36,944 nucleotides of DNA, taken from CAZGVV01 sp964529155. GTDB lineage: Bacteria > Pseudomonadota > Alphaproteobacteria > Rickettsiales > SXRF01. The stretch lies in contig CAZGVV010000011.1 of the NCBI GenBank assembly GCA_964529155.1, positions 1 to 36,944 on the forward strand. Direction: 5' to 3'. Positions 1-7,223 of this stretch are shown here, in pieces; the first letter of the stretch is position 1, and the number at the start of each line of letters is the position of its first letter. The position numbers were made by a program, and so were the translations under genes. The notes below the pieces were generated by a model, which saw only the letters and a program-made list of their open reading frames with translations, did not search any database and was not told the DNA's origin.

Positions 1-360
1 TTTCGAGTTACGGGTTTCTGGGAAGCGAATACTTGGGTAAAGGCGGTAATCGGCAATAACGGTTACAAAGCCTTTGGAGGCCAGCGCTTGCCCGACAAAA
101 CGGTAATCCGCCTTATCGCCAGATTCCCACCTGCCACCATAGAAAAATACAATGACCGGCGCAGAGGCGTTGAGATTCTCTGGGACATAGATATCCAGCT
201 GATTACGTGTTTGTGGGCCATAATCTCTATTATTATAAAGGCTGTAGCCATCATGCGGAATGGCACTGTTGAGGAGGTCAACTGAGGAGCAGGCATTTAA
301 CGATAATGCGATAATAAGGGCAAAAGAAAGAACAGATAATCGTTTTTTTATAAAGCTCAT
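1..360 (-). CDS. Alpha/beta hydrolase lipoprotein (carboxylesterase-like), partial
   Basis: An open frame runs on the minus strand from an ATG at 360 to the window edge, giving the first 120 residues. The N-terminus is a lipoprotein signal: a KKR basic stretch, a hydrophobic core and a lipobox LNAC, so the mature protein should be membrane-anchored. Downstream, DIYVPEN then VIVFFYGGRWESGDKADYR and IADYRLYP match the strand/oxyanion-hole region of the esterase/lipase (alpha/beta-hydrolase-3 or BD-FAE-like) fold, where FYGGRW replaces the common HGGxW. The catalytic Ser, Asp and His lie outside the window. It is transcribed divergently from the CFA synthase. Substrate unknown. Confidence 0.8.
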   Translation of the reverse strand, partial: MSFIKKRLSVLSFALIIALSLNACSSVDLLNSAIPHDGYSLYNNRDYGPQTRNQLDIYVPENLNASAPVIVFFYGGRWESGDKADYRFVGQALASKGFVTVIADYRLYPSIRFPETRNSK

Positions 361-467
361 GTCACTACTTAGGCGCTGATTATATAAAATCGCCATACAT
401 AGCTAATACTTGCAATGAAAAAAATAGCGGCCATACTCATGTCCAGCACTATTACGAGGAGAATGCC

Positions 468-1640
468 ATGTCGCTGATTCCGCGTTCGTATATTGAAAAA
501 CGTTTTATTCAAACGATGAATGGTTTGCGCTACGGCACGCTGCATTTTGTGACGCCGGAAGGCAAAAAAATGCTGTTTAAGGGTACGGAAGCGGGGCCGG
601 AAGCGATTTTTACTATTCATAGCTGGGATGTGTTGAAGCGGGCACTGGTGCGCGGGGATATAGGGTTGGGTGAGGATTATATCGCCGGGAAATGGGAAGC
701 GGATGATATTGAACGCCTCTTTTCATTGTTTTTGCTCAACATGGATTACATGGGTAATTTTGCGCATGGCAATCTATTCAGCCGGATTGGTTTTGCGGTT
801 TATAATTACATCATCAAGCGCAATAGCCGCAAAGGCAGCCGTAGTAATATCGAGGCGCATTATGATGTGGGAAATGCGTTCTATCAGCTATGGCTGGATG
901 AGAGCATGACCTATTCTTCCGCATTATTCAGTAATGCTACACCGGATTTAAAGGCCGCACAGAAAGCAAAATACCAGCGTATTCTGAGTAAGCTCGGTGA
1001 GCATGATAAAACGATTTTAGAAATTGGGTGTGGTTGGGGAGGATTTGCCGAGGAAGCAACCGCAATGTCGAAAGACGTGACAGCTATTACCGTGTCTCCT
1101 TCCCAACGCGAATTTGCTGCAAAACGCTTGGATGGCAAAGCAGAGGTGCGCTTGCAAGATTACCGGGATACCAAAGGTGTGTTTGATATGATCGTCTCGA
1201 TTGAAATGTTCGAGGCGGTGGGGGAGCATTACTGGCCCGCGTTTTTTAATACCGTCAGTGAGCGGCTGAAACGAGGCGGCAAGGCAGTGGTGCAGACCAT
1301 TACCATCCGGGACGAATTCTTCAGCGATTACCGCTCGCGCAGTGATTTCATTCGGCATTATGTATTTCCGGGTGGCATGCTGCCTTCACTTCAGCGATTC
1401 CGGGAAGAAGCGGCAAAGTCAGGCCTGCAATGCATGGAAACATTTTCATTTGGCCATGATTATGCCCGCACATTGCGTGAATGGTTGACGCGTTTTGAGG
1501 CGAAGAAGGCCGAAATCAAAGCCATGGGCTATAGTGAGGAATTTATTCGTAACTGGCGTTTTTATTTAGGCATTTGTGCTGCCGCTTTTGCCGTAGACCG
1601 CACCAATGTAGTGCAGATTGAGATGAGTCATGCTGCGTAA
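468..1640 (+). CDS. cfa: Cyclopropane-fatty-acyl-phospholipid synthase family protein
   Basis: This 390-aa SAM-dependent methyltransferase is of the CFA synthase/mycolic acid cyclopropane synthase family. Such enzymes methylenate double bonds of membrane phospholipid acyl chains at the inner membrane surface. The start is supported by GAGGAG a few bases upstream of ATG 468. Seen are an N-terminal lipid-side domain (about 1-110), the substrate-side motif AHYDVGNAFYQLWLDE, the SAM-binding glycine loop EIGCGWGGFAEEA (near residue 185), IEMFEAVGEHYW, and a typical C-terminal VFPGGMLPS block. In the MTYSSALF motif a Ser stands where the E. coli enzyme has the bicarbonate-binding Cys, so it may be a paralogous subtype. 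The following gene overlaps it by 11 bp. Confidence 0.92.
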   Translation: MSLIPRSYIEKRFIQTMNGLRYGTLHFVTPEGKKMLFKGTEAGPEAIFTIHSWDVLKRALVRGDIGLGEDYIAGKWEADDIERLFSLFLLNMDYMGNFAHGNLFSRIGFAVYNYIIKRNSRKGSRSNIEAHYDVGNAFYQLWLDESMTYSSALFSNATPDLKAAQKAKYQRILSKLGEHDKTILEIGCGWGGFAEEATAMSKDVTAITVSPSQREFAAKRLDGKAEVRLQDYRDTKGVFDMIVSIEMFEAVGEHYWPAFFNTVSERLKRGGKAVVQTITIRDEFFSDYRSRSDFIRHYVFPGGMLPSLQRFREEAAKSGLQCMETFSFGHDYARTLREWLTRFEAKKAEIKAMGYSEEFIRNWRFYLGICAAAFAVDRTNVVQIEMSHAA

Positions 1641-2169
1641 GGGGTTGTATGTTCTGATGGCGGTACTGGTAAGTACTGCTGTAAATGCGCACCAGATGGT
1701 GGAAAAGCCGGTAGTGGCGGATAAATATATCCACGCCATTAATCCTTATGGCGAGGGAAGCTATAGTTGGATGTTCTTCAAAGTCTACGAAATAGCCTTG
1801 TGGACGGATGCTGAAGAATGGTCAATGCACACTCCGTTTGCGCTCAGCATGAAATATGATTTATCCGCCGATAGTGATGAAATTACGGATCGCATAATAG
1901 ATCAGTTGGAACATCCGGGGGTCTTGAGTAAAGAGACATTACAGCGCTACCGGGAAATGCTTGCGCCTATTTTCCCATCCGTGAAAACGGGTGATACAAT
2001 TACGGCTATTTATGTGCCTAAAGGCACAAAGACAATATTGTACCACAATGATAAGCCCATAGGTACGATTACGGACCCCGCATTTGCCAGGGCATTTTTT
2101 GGTATTTGGCTTGCGCCGACCACCAGTGGTCCACAATTGCGGACTGCGTTATTGCGTAATAATCAATAG
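1630..2169 (+). CDS. Chalcone isomerase-like exported protein
   Basis: This 179-aa protein has an N-terminal signal peptide (LRKGLYVLMAVLVSTAVNAHQ), so it is probably periplasmic. The mature part carries features of the bacterial chalcone-isomerase-like family (Chalcone_3): GEGSYSWMFFKVYEIALW, then ALSMKYDL, a KTGDTITAIYVP block and a C-terminal ARAFFGIWLAP motif. Members of this family commonly sit beside CFA-synthase-like and amine-oxidase genes. Here the ATG lies inside the end of the CFA gene (11-bp overlap), implying translational coupling and a shared lipid-modification role. True isomerase activity on flavonoids is not implied; bacterial members are poorly characterised. Confidence 0.8.
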   Translation: MLRKGLYVLMAVLVSTAVNAHQMVEKPVVADKYIHAINPYGEGSYSWMFFKVYEIALWTDAEEWSMHTPFALSMKYDLSADSDEITDRIIDQLEHPGVLSKETLQRYREMLAPIFPSVKTGDTITAIYVPKGTKTILYHNDKPIGTITDPAFARAFFGIWLAPTTSGPQLRTALLRNNQ

Positions 2170-2199
2170 TAAAACAACGGCGTTATTCCGGAAGTAATC

Positions 2200-2826
2200 A
2201 TGGTAAATGAAATGAAACATAGCCGTACCTCGGATGTGCTGTCTGCGTTGATTGTCAGTACTACGGGAGAGGGCGATATTAGTATGCGGGAAGTATTGCA
2301 CCTGCTTGGTGAGCGCGTATTTGGCCTGGCTATCCTGGTATTCTCATTACCCAACTCATTACCTATCCCAAGCCCACCTGGATTTTCAGCGATTACCGGG
2401 ATTCCGATTATTTTGCTTTCCCTGCAAATGATTATGGGAAGAAAAACGTTCTGGCTGCCAGAGCGCATCGCAAATTACCAGTTCTCGCGCGCTAAATTCG
2501 TGCATTTTCTGGTAAAGGCATTACCACTCATACGCAAGTTTGAACGGTTGATGCATCCGCGCCTGTTGTTTATGCAATCACGGGGGGCGGAGTGTGTCAT
2601 CGGGGGGGCGTTTTTATTGCTGGCGATTGTGCTGTCGCTACCGATTCCCTTTGGTAATTTTCTGCCGGGCCTTGCCATGAGCGTAATTGCTTTGGGCATG
2701 TTGGAACGAGACGGCGCGTTGATTATCGGCGGTATTGTATTTGGTGTGGGCGGAATTGGGGTTGTATCTTTTGCGCTGGGTAAAATGATACTGGTGACGA
2801 TCGGTAAGTTTTTACTGATTTATTAA
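2200..2826 (+). CDS. ExoD-like membrane protein (exopolysaccharide synthesis ExoD family)
   Basis: This 208-aa protein shows the ExoD family pattern: a soluble N-terminus with EGDISMREVLHLLGERVFG, then hydrophobic hairpins including SLPNSLPIPSPPGFSAITG and a second SLPIPFGNFLPGLA repeat near residue 145, ending in glycine-rich membrane helices (GGIVFGVGGIGVV). ExoD proteins are inner-membrane proteins linked genetically to exopolysaccharide production and alkaline or stress tolerance in rhizobia, with no defined biochemical activity. It starts 30 bp after the chalcone-isomerase-like gene and is likely cotranscribed. It converges with the channel gene, only 16 bp separating the two stops. Confidence 0.85.
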   Translation: MVNEMKHSRTSDVLSALIVSTTGEGDISMREVLHLLGERVFGLAILVFSLPNSLPIPSPPGFSAITGIPIILLSLQMIMGRKTFWLPERIANYQFSRAKFVHFLVKALPLIRKFERLMHPRLLFMQSRGAECVIGGAFLLLAIVLSLPIPFGNFLPGLAMSVIALGMLERDGALIIGGIVFGVGGIGVVSFALGKMILVTIGKFLLIY

Positions 2827-2842
2827 GTTAATAATATCATTA

Positions 2843-3331
2843 TCAGGGAAAATTACGTTTCTTTTTTGTTTTTATTTCTGGTTGTGACCAGAATTTTTCC
2901 ATGGTGAGGAAAGTGAAGGAAATGGTCCAGCCGATCATCACCAGCCCGTTCAGTACTTGAGCGCCGACCAGCATGCGGATGTCATGGGTAGGAACCAGGT
3001 CGCCCAGGCCAAGTGACGTATAGGTGGCGGCAGAGAAATAAAGGCAATCGAGGAAGCTTTCATAACTTACGCCGTAAATGCGGGAGATACCGACAATTCG
3101 GCCCAGCGGTGTATAGTTTTCCACCAGAAAATACACCACGGCATAAAGCCAGATGTTGATAATATGTGCTGCAAAAATAGGGGGGCCAATGAGCGCCACA
3201 CATCGCCGCGGTGAAATATTCAGCTGGAGCAATTTACTCCAGACCTTATCAAGTATTTCATAAGTAGAAATCCAGGTAATAAAAATAACCAGTGCACTAA
3301 GAAGGGATATTGCGATGAAATGAAGGAGCAT
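2843..3331 (-). CDS. Two-TM potassium-channel-like protein
   Basis: A 162-aa membrane protein with a hydrophobic N-terminal helix (about 2-22), a second helix (about 44-70), a pore region with TYTSLGLGDLVP (residues 103-114) and a last helix (about 120-143). This is the ion-channel-2 layout. The selectivity filter reads TSLGLGD rather than the canonical TVGYGD, so the key Tyr is replaced by Leu and K+ selectivity may be altered. No RCK or cyclic-nucleotide domain follows. The ATG at 3331 has AGGAGG about 12 nt upstream. It is the last intact gene before the left tRNA remnant, so it appears to belong to the chromosome flank. Confidence 0.78.
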   Translation of the reverse strand: MLLHFIAISLLSALVIFITWISTYEILDKVWSKLLQLNISPRRCVALIGPPIFAAHIINIWLYAVVYFLVENYTPLGRIVGISRIYGVSYESFLDCLYFSAATYTSLGLGDLVPTHDIRMLVGAQVLNGLVMIGWTISFTFLTMEKFWSQPEIKTKKKRNFP

Positions 3332-3377
3332 AATGGGGATCTTCCTCCTGTTGCGTTGACTCGGCTAGAGCGCAGTC

Positions 3378-3424
3378 TGTTAGCTTGTGAGAGGGGTTTG
3401 CCCTCCGACTAAGGGATTATGATT
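3378..3424 (-). repeat. Degenerate copy of the tRNA-Met 3' half (putative distal attachment site)
   Basis: The 14 bases at 3411-3424 are identical to the anticodon-loop region of the tRNA-Met gene at 21767-21841. Immediately beside them 3405-3410 matches five of six bases (variable-loop side). The T-arm and acceptor equivalents can still be aligned with substitutions and small indels down to about 3378. Orientation is the same as the intact tRNA, making a direct repeat whose tRNA 3' side points away from the island. This is the arrangement expected when an element integrates at a tRNA anticodon/3' region. The decayed outer part suggests an old event. Confidence 0.6.
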
Positions 3425-3573
3425 TCTATCCAGATATTATTCAATCATATTCATTGCCGTTGGATAAAGGATATGTGGCTGCAATTTATCTGGATTGTGT
3501 TCTTGAGGCAGTGAATACCCCCAAATCTATTCCCAGAAGCAGTTTTGCATATCTCCATATTAATCAGGGATAG
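3421..3573 (+). pseudogene. Possible truncated C-terminal gene remnant
   Basis: An open frame of about 50 codons enters from the tRNA remnant and ends at TAG 3571-3573. Its residues (DFYPDIIQSYSLPLDKGY, then AAIYLDCVLEAVNTPKSIP) have protein-like composition, but there is no start codon or ribosome site, so it may be the tail of a gene cut by the insertion. Family not recognised. It could equally be a chance open frame. Confidence 0.25.
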
Positions 3574-3763
3574 CAGCGTATAGAAGGCTACACGCTTGAG
3601 CTCCAGCAACCATGCTCTTTAAATGTGCTGTTTCAGCATTAAGCCAAGAAGCATTACATATAAATTGCCCAATCATTGTGTGCGTTAAGCCACAAAGTTC
3701 TGCTGGACATTCCGTCCATTTCTTAAAATTATCTTCTGTTTTTCTTGTGATTGGAATAGTCAT
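3560..3763 (-). CDS. Small hypothetical protein
   Basis: From ATG 3763 a 67-residue frame (a TTG four codons upstream is an alternative) reads MTIPITRKTEDNFKKWTEC and continues with a helical, amphipathic stretch (QFICNASWLNAETAHLKSM) to TAA at 3560. The pattern loosely recalls a short phasin-like helix, but I do not recognise the family and there is no clear Shine-Dalgarno sequence. It overlaps the end of the preceding plus-strand remnant by 14 bp. Treat as tentative. Confidence 0.3.
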   Translation of the reverse strand: MTIPITRKTEDNFKKWTECPAELCGLTHTMIGQFICNASWLNAETAHLKSMVAGAQACSLLYAAIPD

Positions 3764-3861
3764 TGAATTTGCCAATAAGAGAAGAGTAGGCAGTTATAAT
3801 AGCAGAAATTTCTTAACAAATTCACCGTATCCCCAATAGATTCGAGCCAGCTAATTTCAGC

Positions 3862-4140
3862 CTATACATAGTCAAAAATTCGCTGCATAAGCCCGTTTAC
3901 GCTAGGAAGCTTCGCCGGGCACTCGCTTTTGCAAGGCTGCGCTAAAGCGCGGGCAAAAGCGGTGGTGGTGGATGGAGTCTGACCTGAACCGCTCTCCGGG
4001 GCGATTTCCCTGTTTATCAGGGTATTTACAGGGAATTTTGCAAAAACACCCCCTAAGGGGAGCAATGGACTGTATAACCATCTATAATAACTCATATATT
4101 TGCAATAATTCCCTAAAATCAGAACACGGAAATGGGGGAG
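3862..4140. repeat. Non-coding block with a GC-rich hairpin and TTCCCT/AGGGAA repeats
   Basis: No convincing gene lies between 3776 and 4188. At 3924-3932 and 3953-3961 there is a perfect 9-bp inverted repeat (CGCTTTTGC/GCAAAAGCG) enclosing an inner GCGC-TAAA-GCGC hairpin (3939-3950). From 4003 to 4133 short elements recur in both orientations: TTTCCCTG, CAGGGT, CAGGGAATTTTG, then AATTCCCTAAAA and a degenerate GGAAAT. CCCC-TAA-GGGG sits at 4050-4060. Such clusters can mark old recombination or integration sites, or a structured RNA. Function is not known. Confidence 0.45.
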
Positions 4141-4188
4141 CCTGTCAGGGGATCGGAGAAGTTGAGCAGGGTAGGCCACCTAATCAAG

Positions 4189-4944
4189 TTATTTGCGCTT
4201 TCTCTTTTTACGTTTGGAAACAAGCTTCGTGTAAAATCCGTAGACTTTTTGATCATTTAATACTGCAGATAAAACCGGACCCGGTGCGTCTAAATGTTCG
4301 AAGGGTTTAGAAGGCGTAGGTTGAAGCGAGCGTTTTTTAAGGTGGTGTTCCGTCAGATTTGTAAGCGTAAGGCCATATTCCGATTCACTGTGCTTTATCA
4401 CGGCTAGCTCTAGTTTTTGTACGGGAGATAGGCCTTTGTTGTCTTTTATATACGCTAAGATTTTTAGCTTATTAATGCCGGGAATACTTATTTCAGGAAA
4501 TTCCTCATGTAGCTTTACAAGTTGATCGGCAGCTTCTTGCATGGTCGGCCATATTTTATTACGTATCGCGGCACGCAATACGGCATGGCCCATATTAGGA
4601 TGAGGTTGTTTAACGCGTTTGCGGTGGGGATGATGTTTAAGTGGAACATCAAGTTTGCTTAACGTAAGCGTCCATTTGCCTTTAGGGAGCTTGTGAATGG
4701 TGATTTTACCGAAATTGCCGACATAGCCTTGCTTCTTTTGTTCAGGCGTAAGTTCAAGGTCGCGCACCCAAAGCGCAAAACTTCTTTTATCCAGCGGATC
4801 AGATTGTTTCGGAGCAAGAAGAAATTCGGCTGCCAGCCGGTTCGTTATGAGTTGCGCCTGGCCAAGCGTTTGGAATCGGAACAACGAGTATAGCGCTGCC
4901 TGAATAGTCTCATGCTCGGCAAATGCATAATTTTTTTTCTTCAT
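4189..4944 (-). CDS. Hypothetical protein with basic Lys/Arg-rich tail
   Basis: A 251-aa frame with ATG at 4944 and two overlapping TATAAT-like -10 motifs just upstream (minus strand, 4962-4967 and 4952-4957). No signal peptide or membrane helix is seen. The sequence has a central basic region (KHHPHRKRVKQPHPNMGH), a helical segment MQEAADQLVKLHEEFPEI and a strongly basic end SKRKKRKRK, which could bind nucleic acid. I do not recognise the family. It is the last gene of the minus-strand series beginning with the polysaccharide operon, but its own promoter-like sequence suggests independent expression. Confidence 0.6.
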   Translation of the reverse strand: MKKKNYAFAEHETIQAALYSLFRFQTLGQAQLITNRLAAEFLLAPKQSDPLDKRSFALWVRDLELTPEQKKQGYVGNFGKITIHKLPKGKWTLTLSKLDVPLKHHPHRKRVKQPHPNMGHAVLRAAIRNKIWPTMQEAADQLVKLHEEFPEISIPGINKLKILAYIKDNKGLSPVQKLELAVIKHSESEYGLTLTNLTEHHLKKRSLQPTPSKPFEHLDAPGPVLSAVLNDQKVYGFYTKLVSKRKKRKRK

Positions 4945-4985
4945 ACGCTGTATTATATGCCATTATACAACAGAAAGCGTAAATT

Positions 4986-5471
4986 TTAGCCCTTTTTTAG
5001 CCTATTCGTCGGTTTGCCAGGCAATTTTGTGTCTTTTTCTAGTGGGGGCTGAGCAGGTGATTGAGGCGCTGCATCGGGTTTAGATTCCACTGTTGGCTCA
5101 ACGTTGGTTTCCGCCTTATGCTCAGGTTTAGTTTCTACGGGAACTTTGTATTCTCTGCCATCAATCGTAACGGCACGAACGCAAACCAAAAGATCCATTT
5201 TTTCAGCAGATTCTGCGCAATATTGCAAATCGCCTGTGCGGTTATCTAGTTTCCAAAGGCTCAGGGAATCGTTATTGCCCATCTGAATTTTTGAGATGGT
5301 ATAACGTTTGGAATCGAAATTATTATAAACATAATATTCAACCGCCCAATAAAGGAATAAGCAGCCAATAAGAAAGCAGATAATAAATACAATCGCACCG
5401 GTAGGATTTGGAATGCGGGGATTGGCGGATCTTTTCTGATTGGGAGGTGTATTAGGAGATGTATTTTCCAT
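4986..5471 (-). CDS. Single-pass membrane protein with Pro/Glu-rich tail
   Basis: 161 aa. The layout is a short proline-rich cytoplasmic N-terminus, one transmembrane helix at about residues 27-48 (GAIVFIICFLIGCLFLYWAV), a small folded segment with the pattern SLWKLDNRTGDLQYC (tryptophan, NRTG turn and Cys, often seen in small beta-strand modules that read like a W-x-L-D-x-x-T-G repeat), and a low-complexity tail rich in Lys, Pro, Glu and Thr (PVETKPEHKAE, ending RLKKG). The tail resembles cell-wall or polymer-interacting extensions. It follows the polysaccharide operon by 31 bp. Function unknown. Confidence 0.6.
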   Translation of the reverse strand: MENTSPNTPPNQKRSANPRIPNPTGAIVFIICFLIGCLFLYWAVEYYVYNNFDSKRYTISKIQMGNNDSLSLWKLDNRTGDLQYCAESAEKMDLLVCVRAVTIDGREYKVPVETKPEHKAETNVEPTVESKPDAAPQSPAQPPLEKDTKLPGKPTNRLKKG

Positions 5472-5502
5472 AAAAGTCTTTTCTAAATTTTTTGAAGATT
5501 AA

Positions 5503-6321
5503 TTATAGCCTATATATGCGGTCTTGCCCATATAAGGCCTGTTTTTTACTGCTCCAGCTCATTCCAATCGCATAAATGCTTATAAAGGCTAATACGTCTA
5601 GTAATGTACCAAAGAGAATATAAAGAATTGGTAATAAAATCAAGGTGTATTCATGAATAAGGTAGGCATGCAGCATATATTGGCAGGGAATGGTAATAGT
5701 ATAATAAGCAAGCAATATCAGGGTAAGAAGGCATTTTTTCCACAGAGAAAAGTCAAAGATATAATAGATTACGCCCAAAAGCAGGGGTAGCAAGAGCATC
5801 ATATAGACGCTAAGCATCAGGGCGCTTGTGAAGTAAATAGGTAGAGTATAAGGGAAAAAATCCGTAATTAATAAATCAATAGACGCTGACCCCTGTACCA
5901 GCAATCCCGTACGAATCACATAAACCAACGCTGCCAGGCGAGGTGGCATCATTAGGCTGACTAAAAAAGAAAAGACACAAATAACCAGATTAACCCATAA
6001 ATACACTTGGCTTGGAAAAGGTGCGTCTAATGCAGGGTAAGGAATGGAAAGCGCTTGTCCTAACAGGGTTTCCTGGACATAGTTTACTTGGCCATTGTAA
6101 ATATGCTGCATCCAAAAGCCGGTAATATCGGACCATATCTCTAACAATAGCGGCAAAAAGAGCCATGTTACCGCAGAAAAAAATACAGGCAGCACAATAG
6201 CGCTTATGCGCGAAACACTTCCGAGATGAATCGTTTTAAACGCATGATGCATCGGAATGATGCGATTCTTTGAATTGCTGTAACGTAACTGGAAATAGTG
6301 GTTAGAAAGGTGGCTTTGCAT
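5503..6321 (-). CDS. Polytopic membrane protein of the polysaccharide locus
   Basis: 272 aa with about six hydrophobic segments, including AIVLPVFFSAVTWLFLPLLL, VYLWVNLVICVFSFLVSLMM, SALMLSVYMMLLLPLLLGVI, LTLILLAYYTITIPCQYML and LILLPILYILFGTLLDVL. No catalytic motif is recognised. The ATG at 6321 lies 3 bp after the stop of the YaiO-like gene; there is no strong ribosome site, consistent with coupling, and an internal Met at residue 24 is an alternative start. Position at the operon end suggests a role in polymer export or modification, which is inference only. Confidence 0.6.
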   Translation of the reverse strand: MQSHLSNHYFQLRYSNSKNRIIPMHHAFKTIHLGSVSRISAIVLPVFFSAVTWLFLPLLLEIWSDITGFWMQHIYNGQVNYVQETLLGQALSIPYPALDAPFPSQVYLWVNLVICVFSFLVSLMMPPRLAALVYVIRTGLLVQGSASIDLLITDFFPYTLPIYFTSALMLSVYMMLLLPLLLGVIYYIFDFSLWKKCLLTLILLAYYTITIPCQYMLHAYLIHEYTLILLPILYILFGTLLDVLAFISIYAIGMSWSSKKQALYGQDRIYRL

Positions 6322-6323
6322 AG

Positions 6324-7223
6324 CTAAAACTGCTTGAACACACTGATGGTGCCGCCCGTGCGGTTATAATAGCGGTTAGTGTAGTATTCAGTGCCTACAT
6401 TAAATCCCCAATCACTATCCACCCATTGCCGCCAGTTGACTCCCACAGTATTGCCGGTGAAGGAATTGACGATATTGTTACTACCTAACAATTGATACGC
6501 CTCACGCCCAATCGTGTAACGAGCGGTGAGAAAATAATCCTGGTTATAGCCTGTTGTCACGGCGGCCGAGAAAGAAGGAGAGACCACATTTCCTGGCGTG
6601 CTGTTATTAAAGCGCACATTGCCCTGTATGATCCAGGGTGCGGGTAAATAATACGTCATGCCAAAAAGCACGGCTTGGTCGTCGTAAATGTCATTTGCTT
6701 TGTCAACCGTCATGCCAACGGTGGCGACTAAATTGCGCCCTTCTAGCAATTGGCGATTAATATCAGCATCTACGCGGTAGCGTGGCAGGAACGTTGCATT
6801 ACTGCCAAGGCTCACGCCGACATTGCTAAACCAGTCTTCATTAAATACGTGGCGATTTGCAATATATCCGCTGACGCCTTGGTCATGAAATGCCTCTTGG
6901 TTTTGTACGCCGAAACTCCAGCGGTTCCATTCATTATATTGGTATTGCAAATTAATGAATTGGCCGAACCAATTGCCGTAATGATTGCTAACGCCATAAT
7001 AATTCATACCTGCTTCTACGTAATTAGGAGCATGAGGTGGAATGACTGGCCCACTGGTTGCCGAAGGTGTATAGACTTGGCCAGACGCCGGGTTTGTAGG
7101 GGAGGCTGGTAAAGCAGGTGTAAGATTGTAAGTCGGCAGCGTGTTTGTGGTTTGAGCACTCCCCTCAGTCGTCATGGCGCTAAATACAATGAAGGCCATT
7201 GCTATTTTTTTTGTATTACCCAT
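6324..7223 (-). CDS. YaiO-like outer-membrane beta-barrel protein
   Basis: 299 aa from ATG 7223, chosen because AGGAG lies 8 nt upstream, whereas the longer frame would use TTG. A signal peptide (KKIAMAFIVFSAMTTEGSAQ) is followed by a Pro/Thr-rich linker and then alternating aromatic/polar beta strands (FGQFINLQYQYNEWNRWSFG, FLTARYTIGREAYQLL, FNVGTEYYTNRYYNRTGG). The chain ends in Phe (SVFKQF), the usual outer-membrane barrel signature. The architecture fits the YaiO family, whose genes sit with glycosyltransferases. It overlaps wecB by 8 bp. Probable role: outer-membrane pore or anchor for the polymer. Confidence 0.75.
   Translation of the reverse strand: MGNTKKIAMAFIVFSAMTTEGSAQTTNTLPTYNLTPALPASPTNPASGQVYTPSATSGPVIPPHAPNYVEAGMNYYGVSNHYGNWFGQFINLQYQYNEWNRWSFGVQNQEAFHDQGVSGYIANRHVFNEDWFSNVGVSLGSNATFLPRYRVDADINRQLLEGRNLVATVGMTVDKANDIYDDQAVLFGMTYYLPAPWIIQGNVRFNNSTPGNVVSPSFSAAVTTGYNQDYFLTARYTIGREAYQLLGSNNIVNSFTGNTVGVNWRQWVDSDWGFNVGTEYYTNRYYNRTGGTISVFKQF

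Noticed and set aside
3361..3405. Plus-strand tRNA-Asn-like string (CTAGAGCGCAGTCTGTTAGC)
   Set aside because: The anticodon stem does not pair and no acceptor stem can be formed; the better explanation is the minus-strand tRNA-Met 3'-half relic.
3862..4179. 105-residue minus-strand frame across the hairpin block
   Set aside because: It spans the inverted repeats, has no ribosome site and shows no protein-like features.
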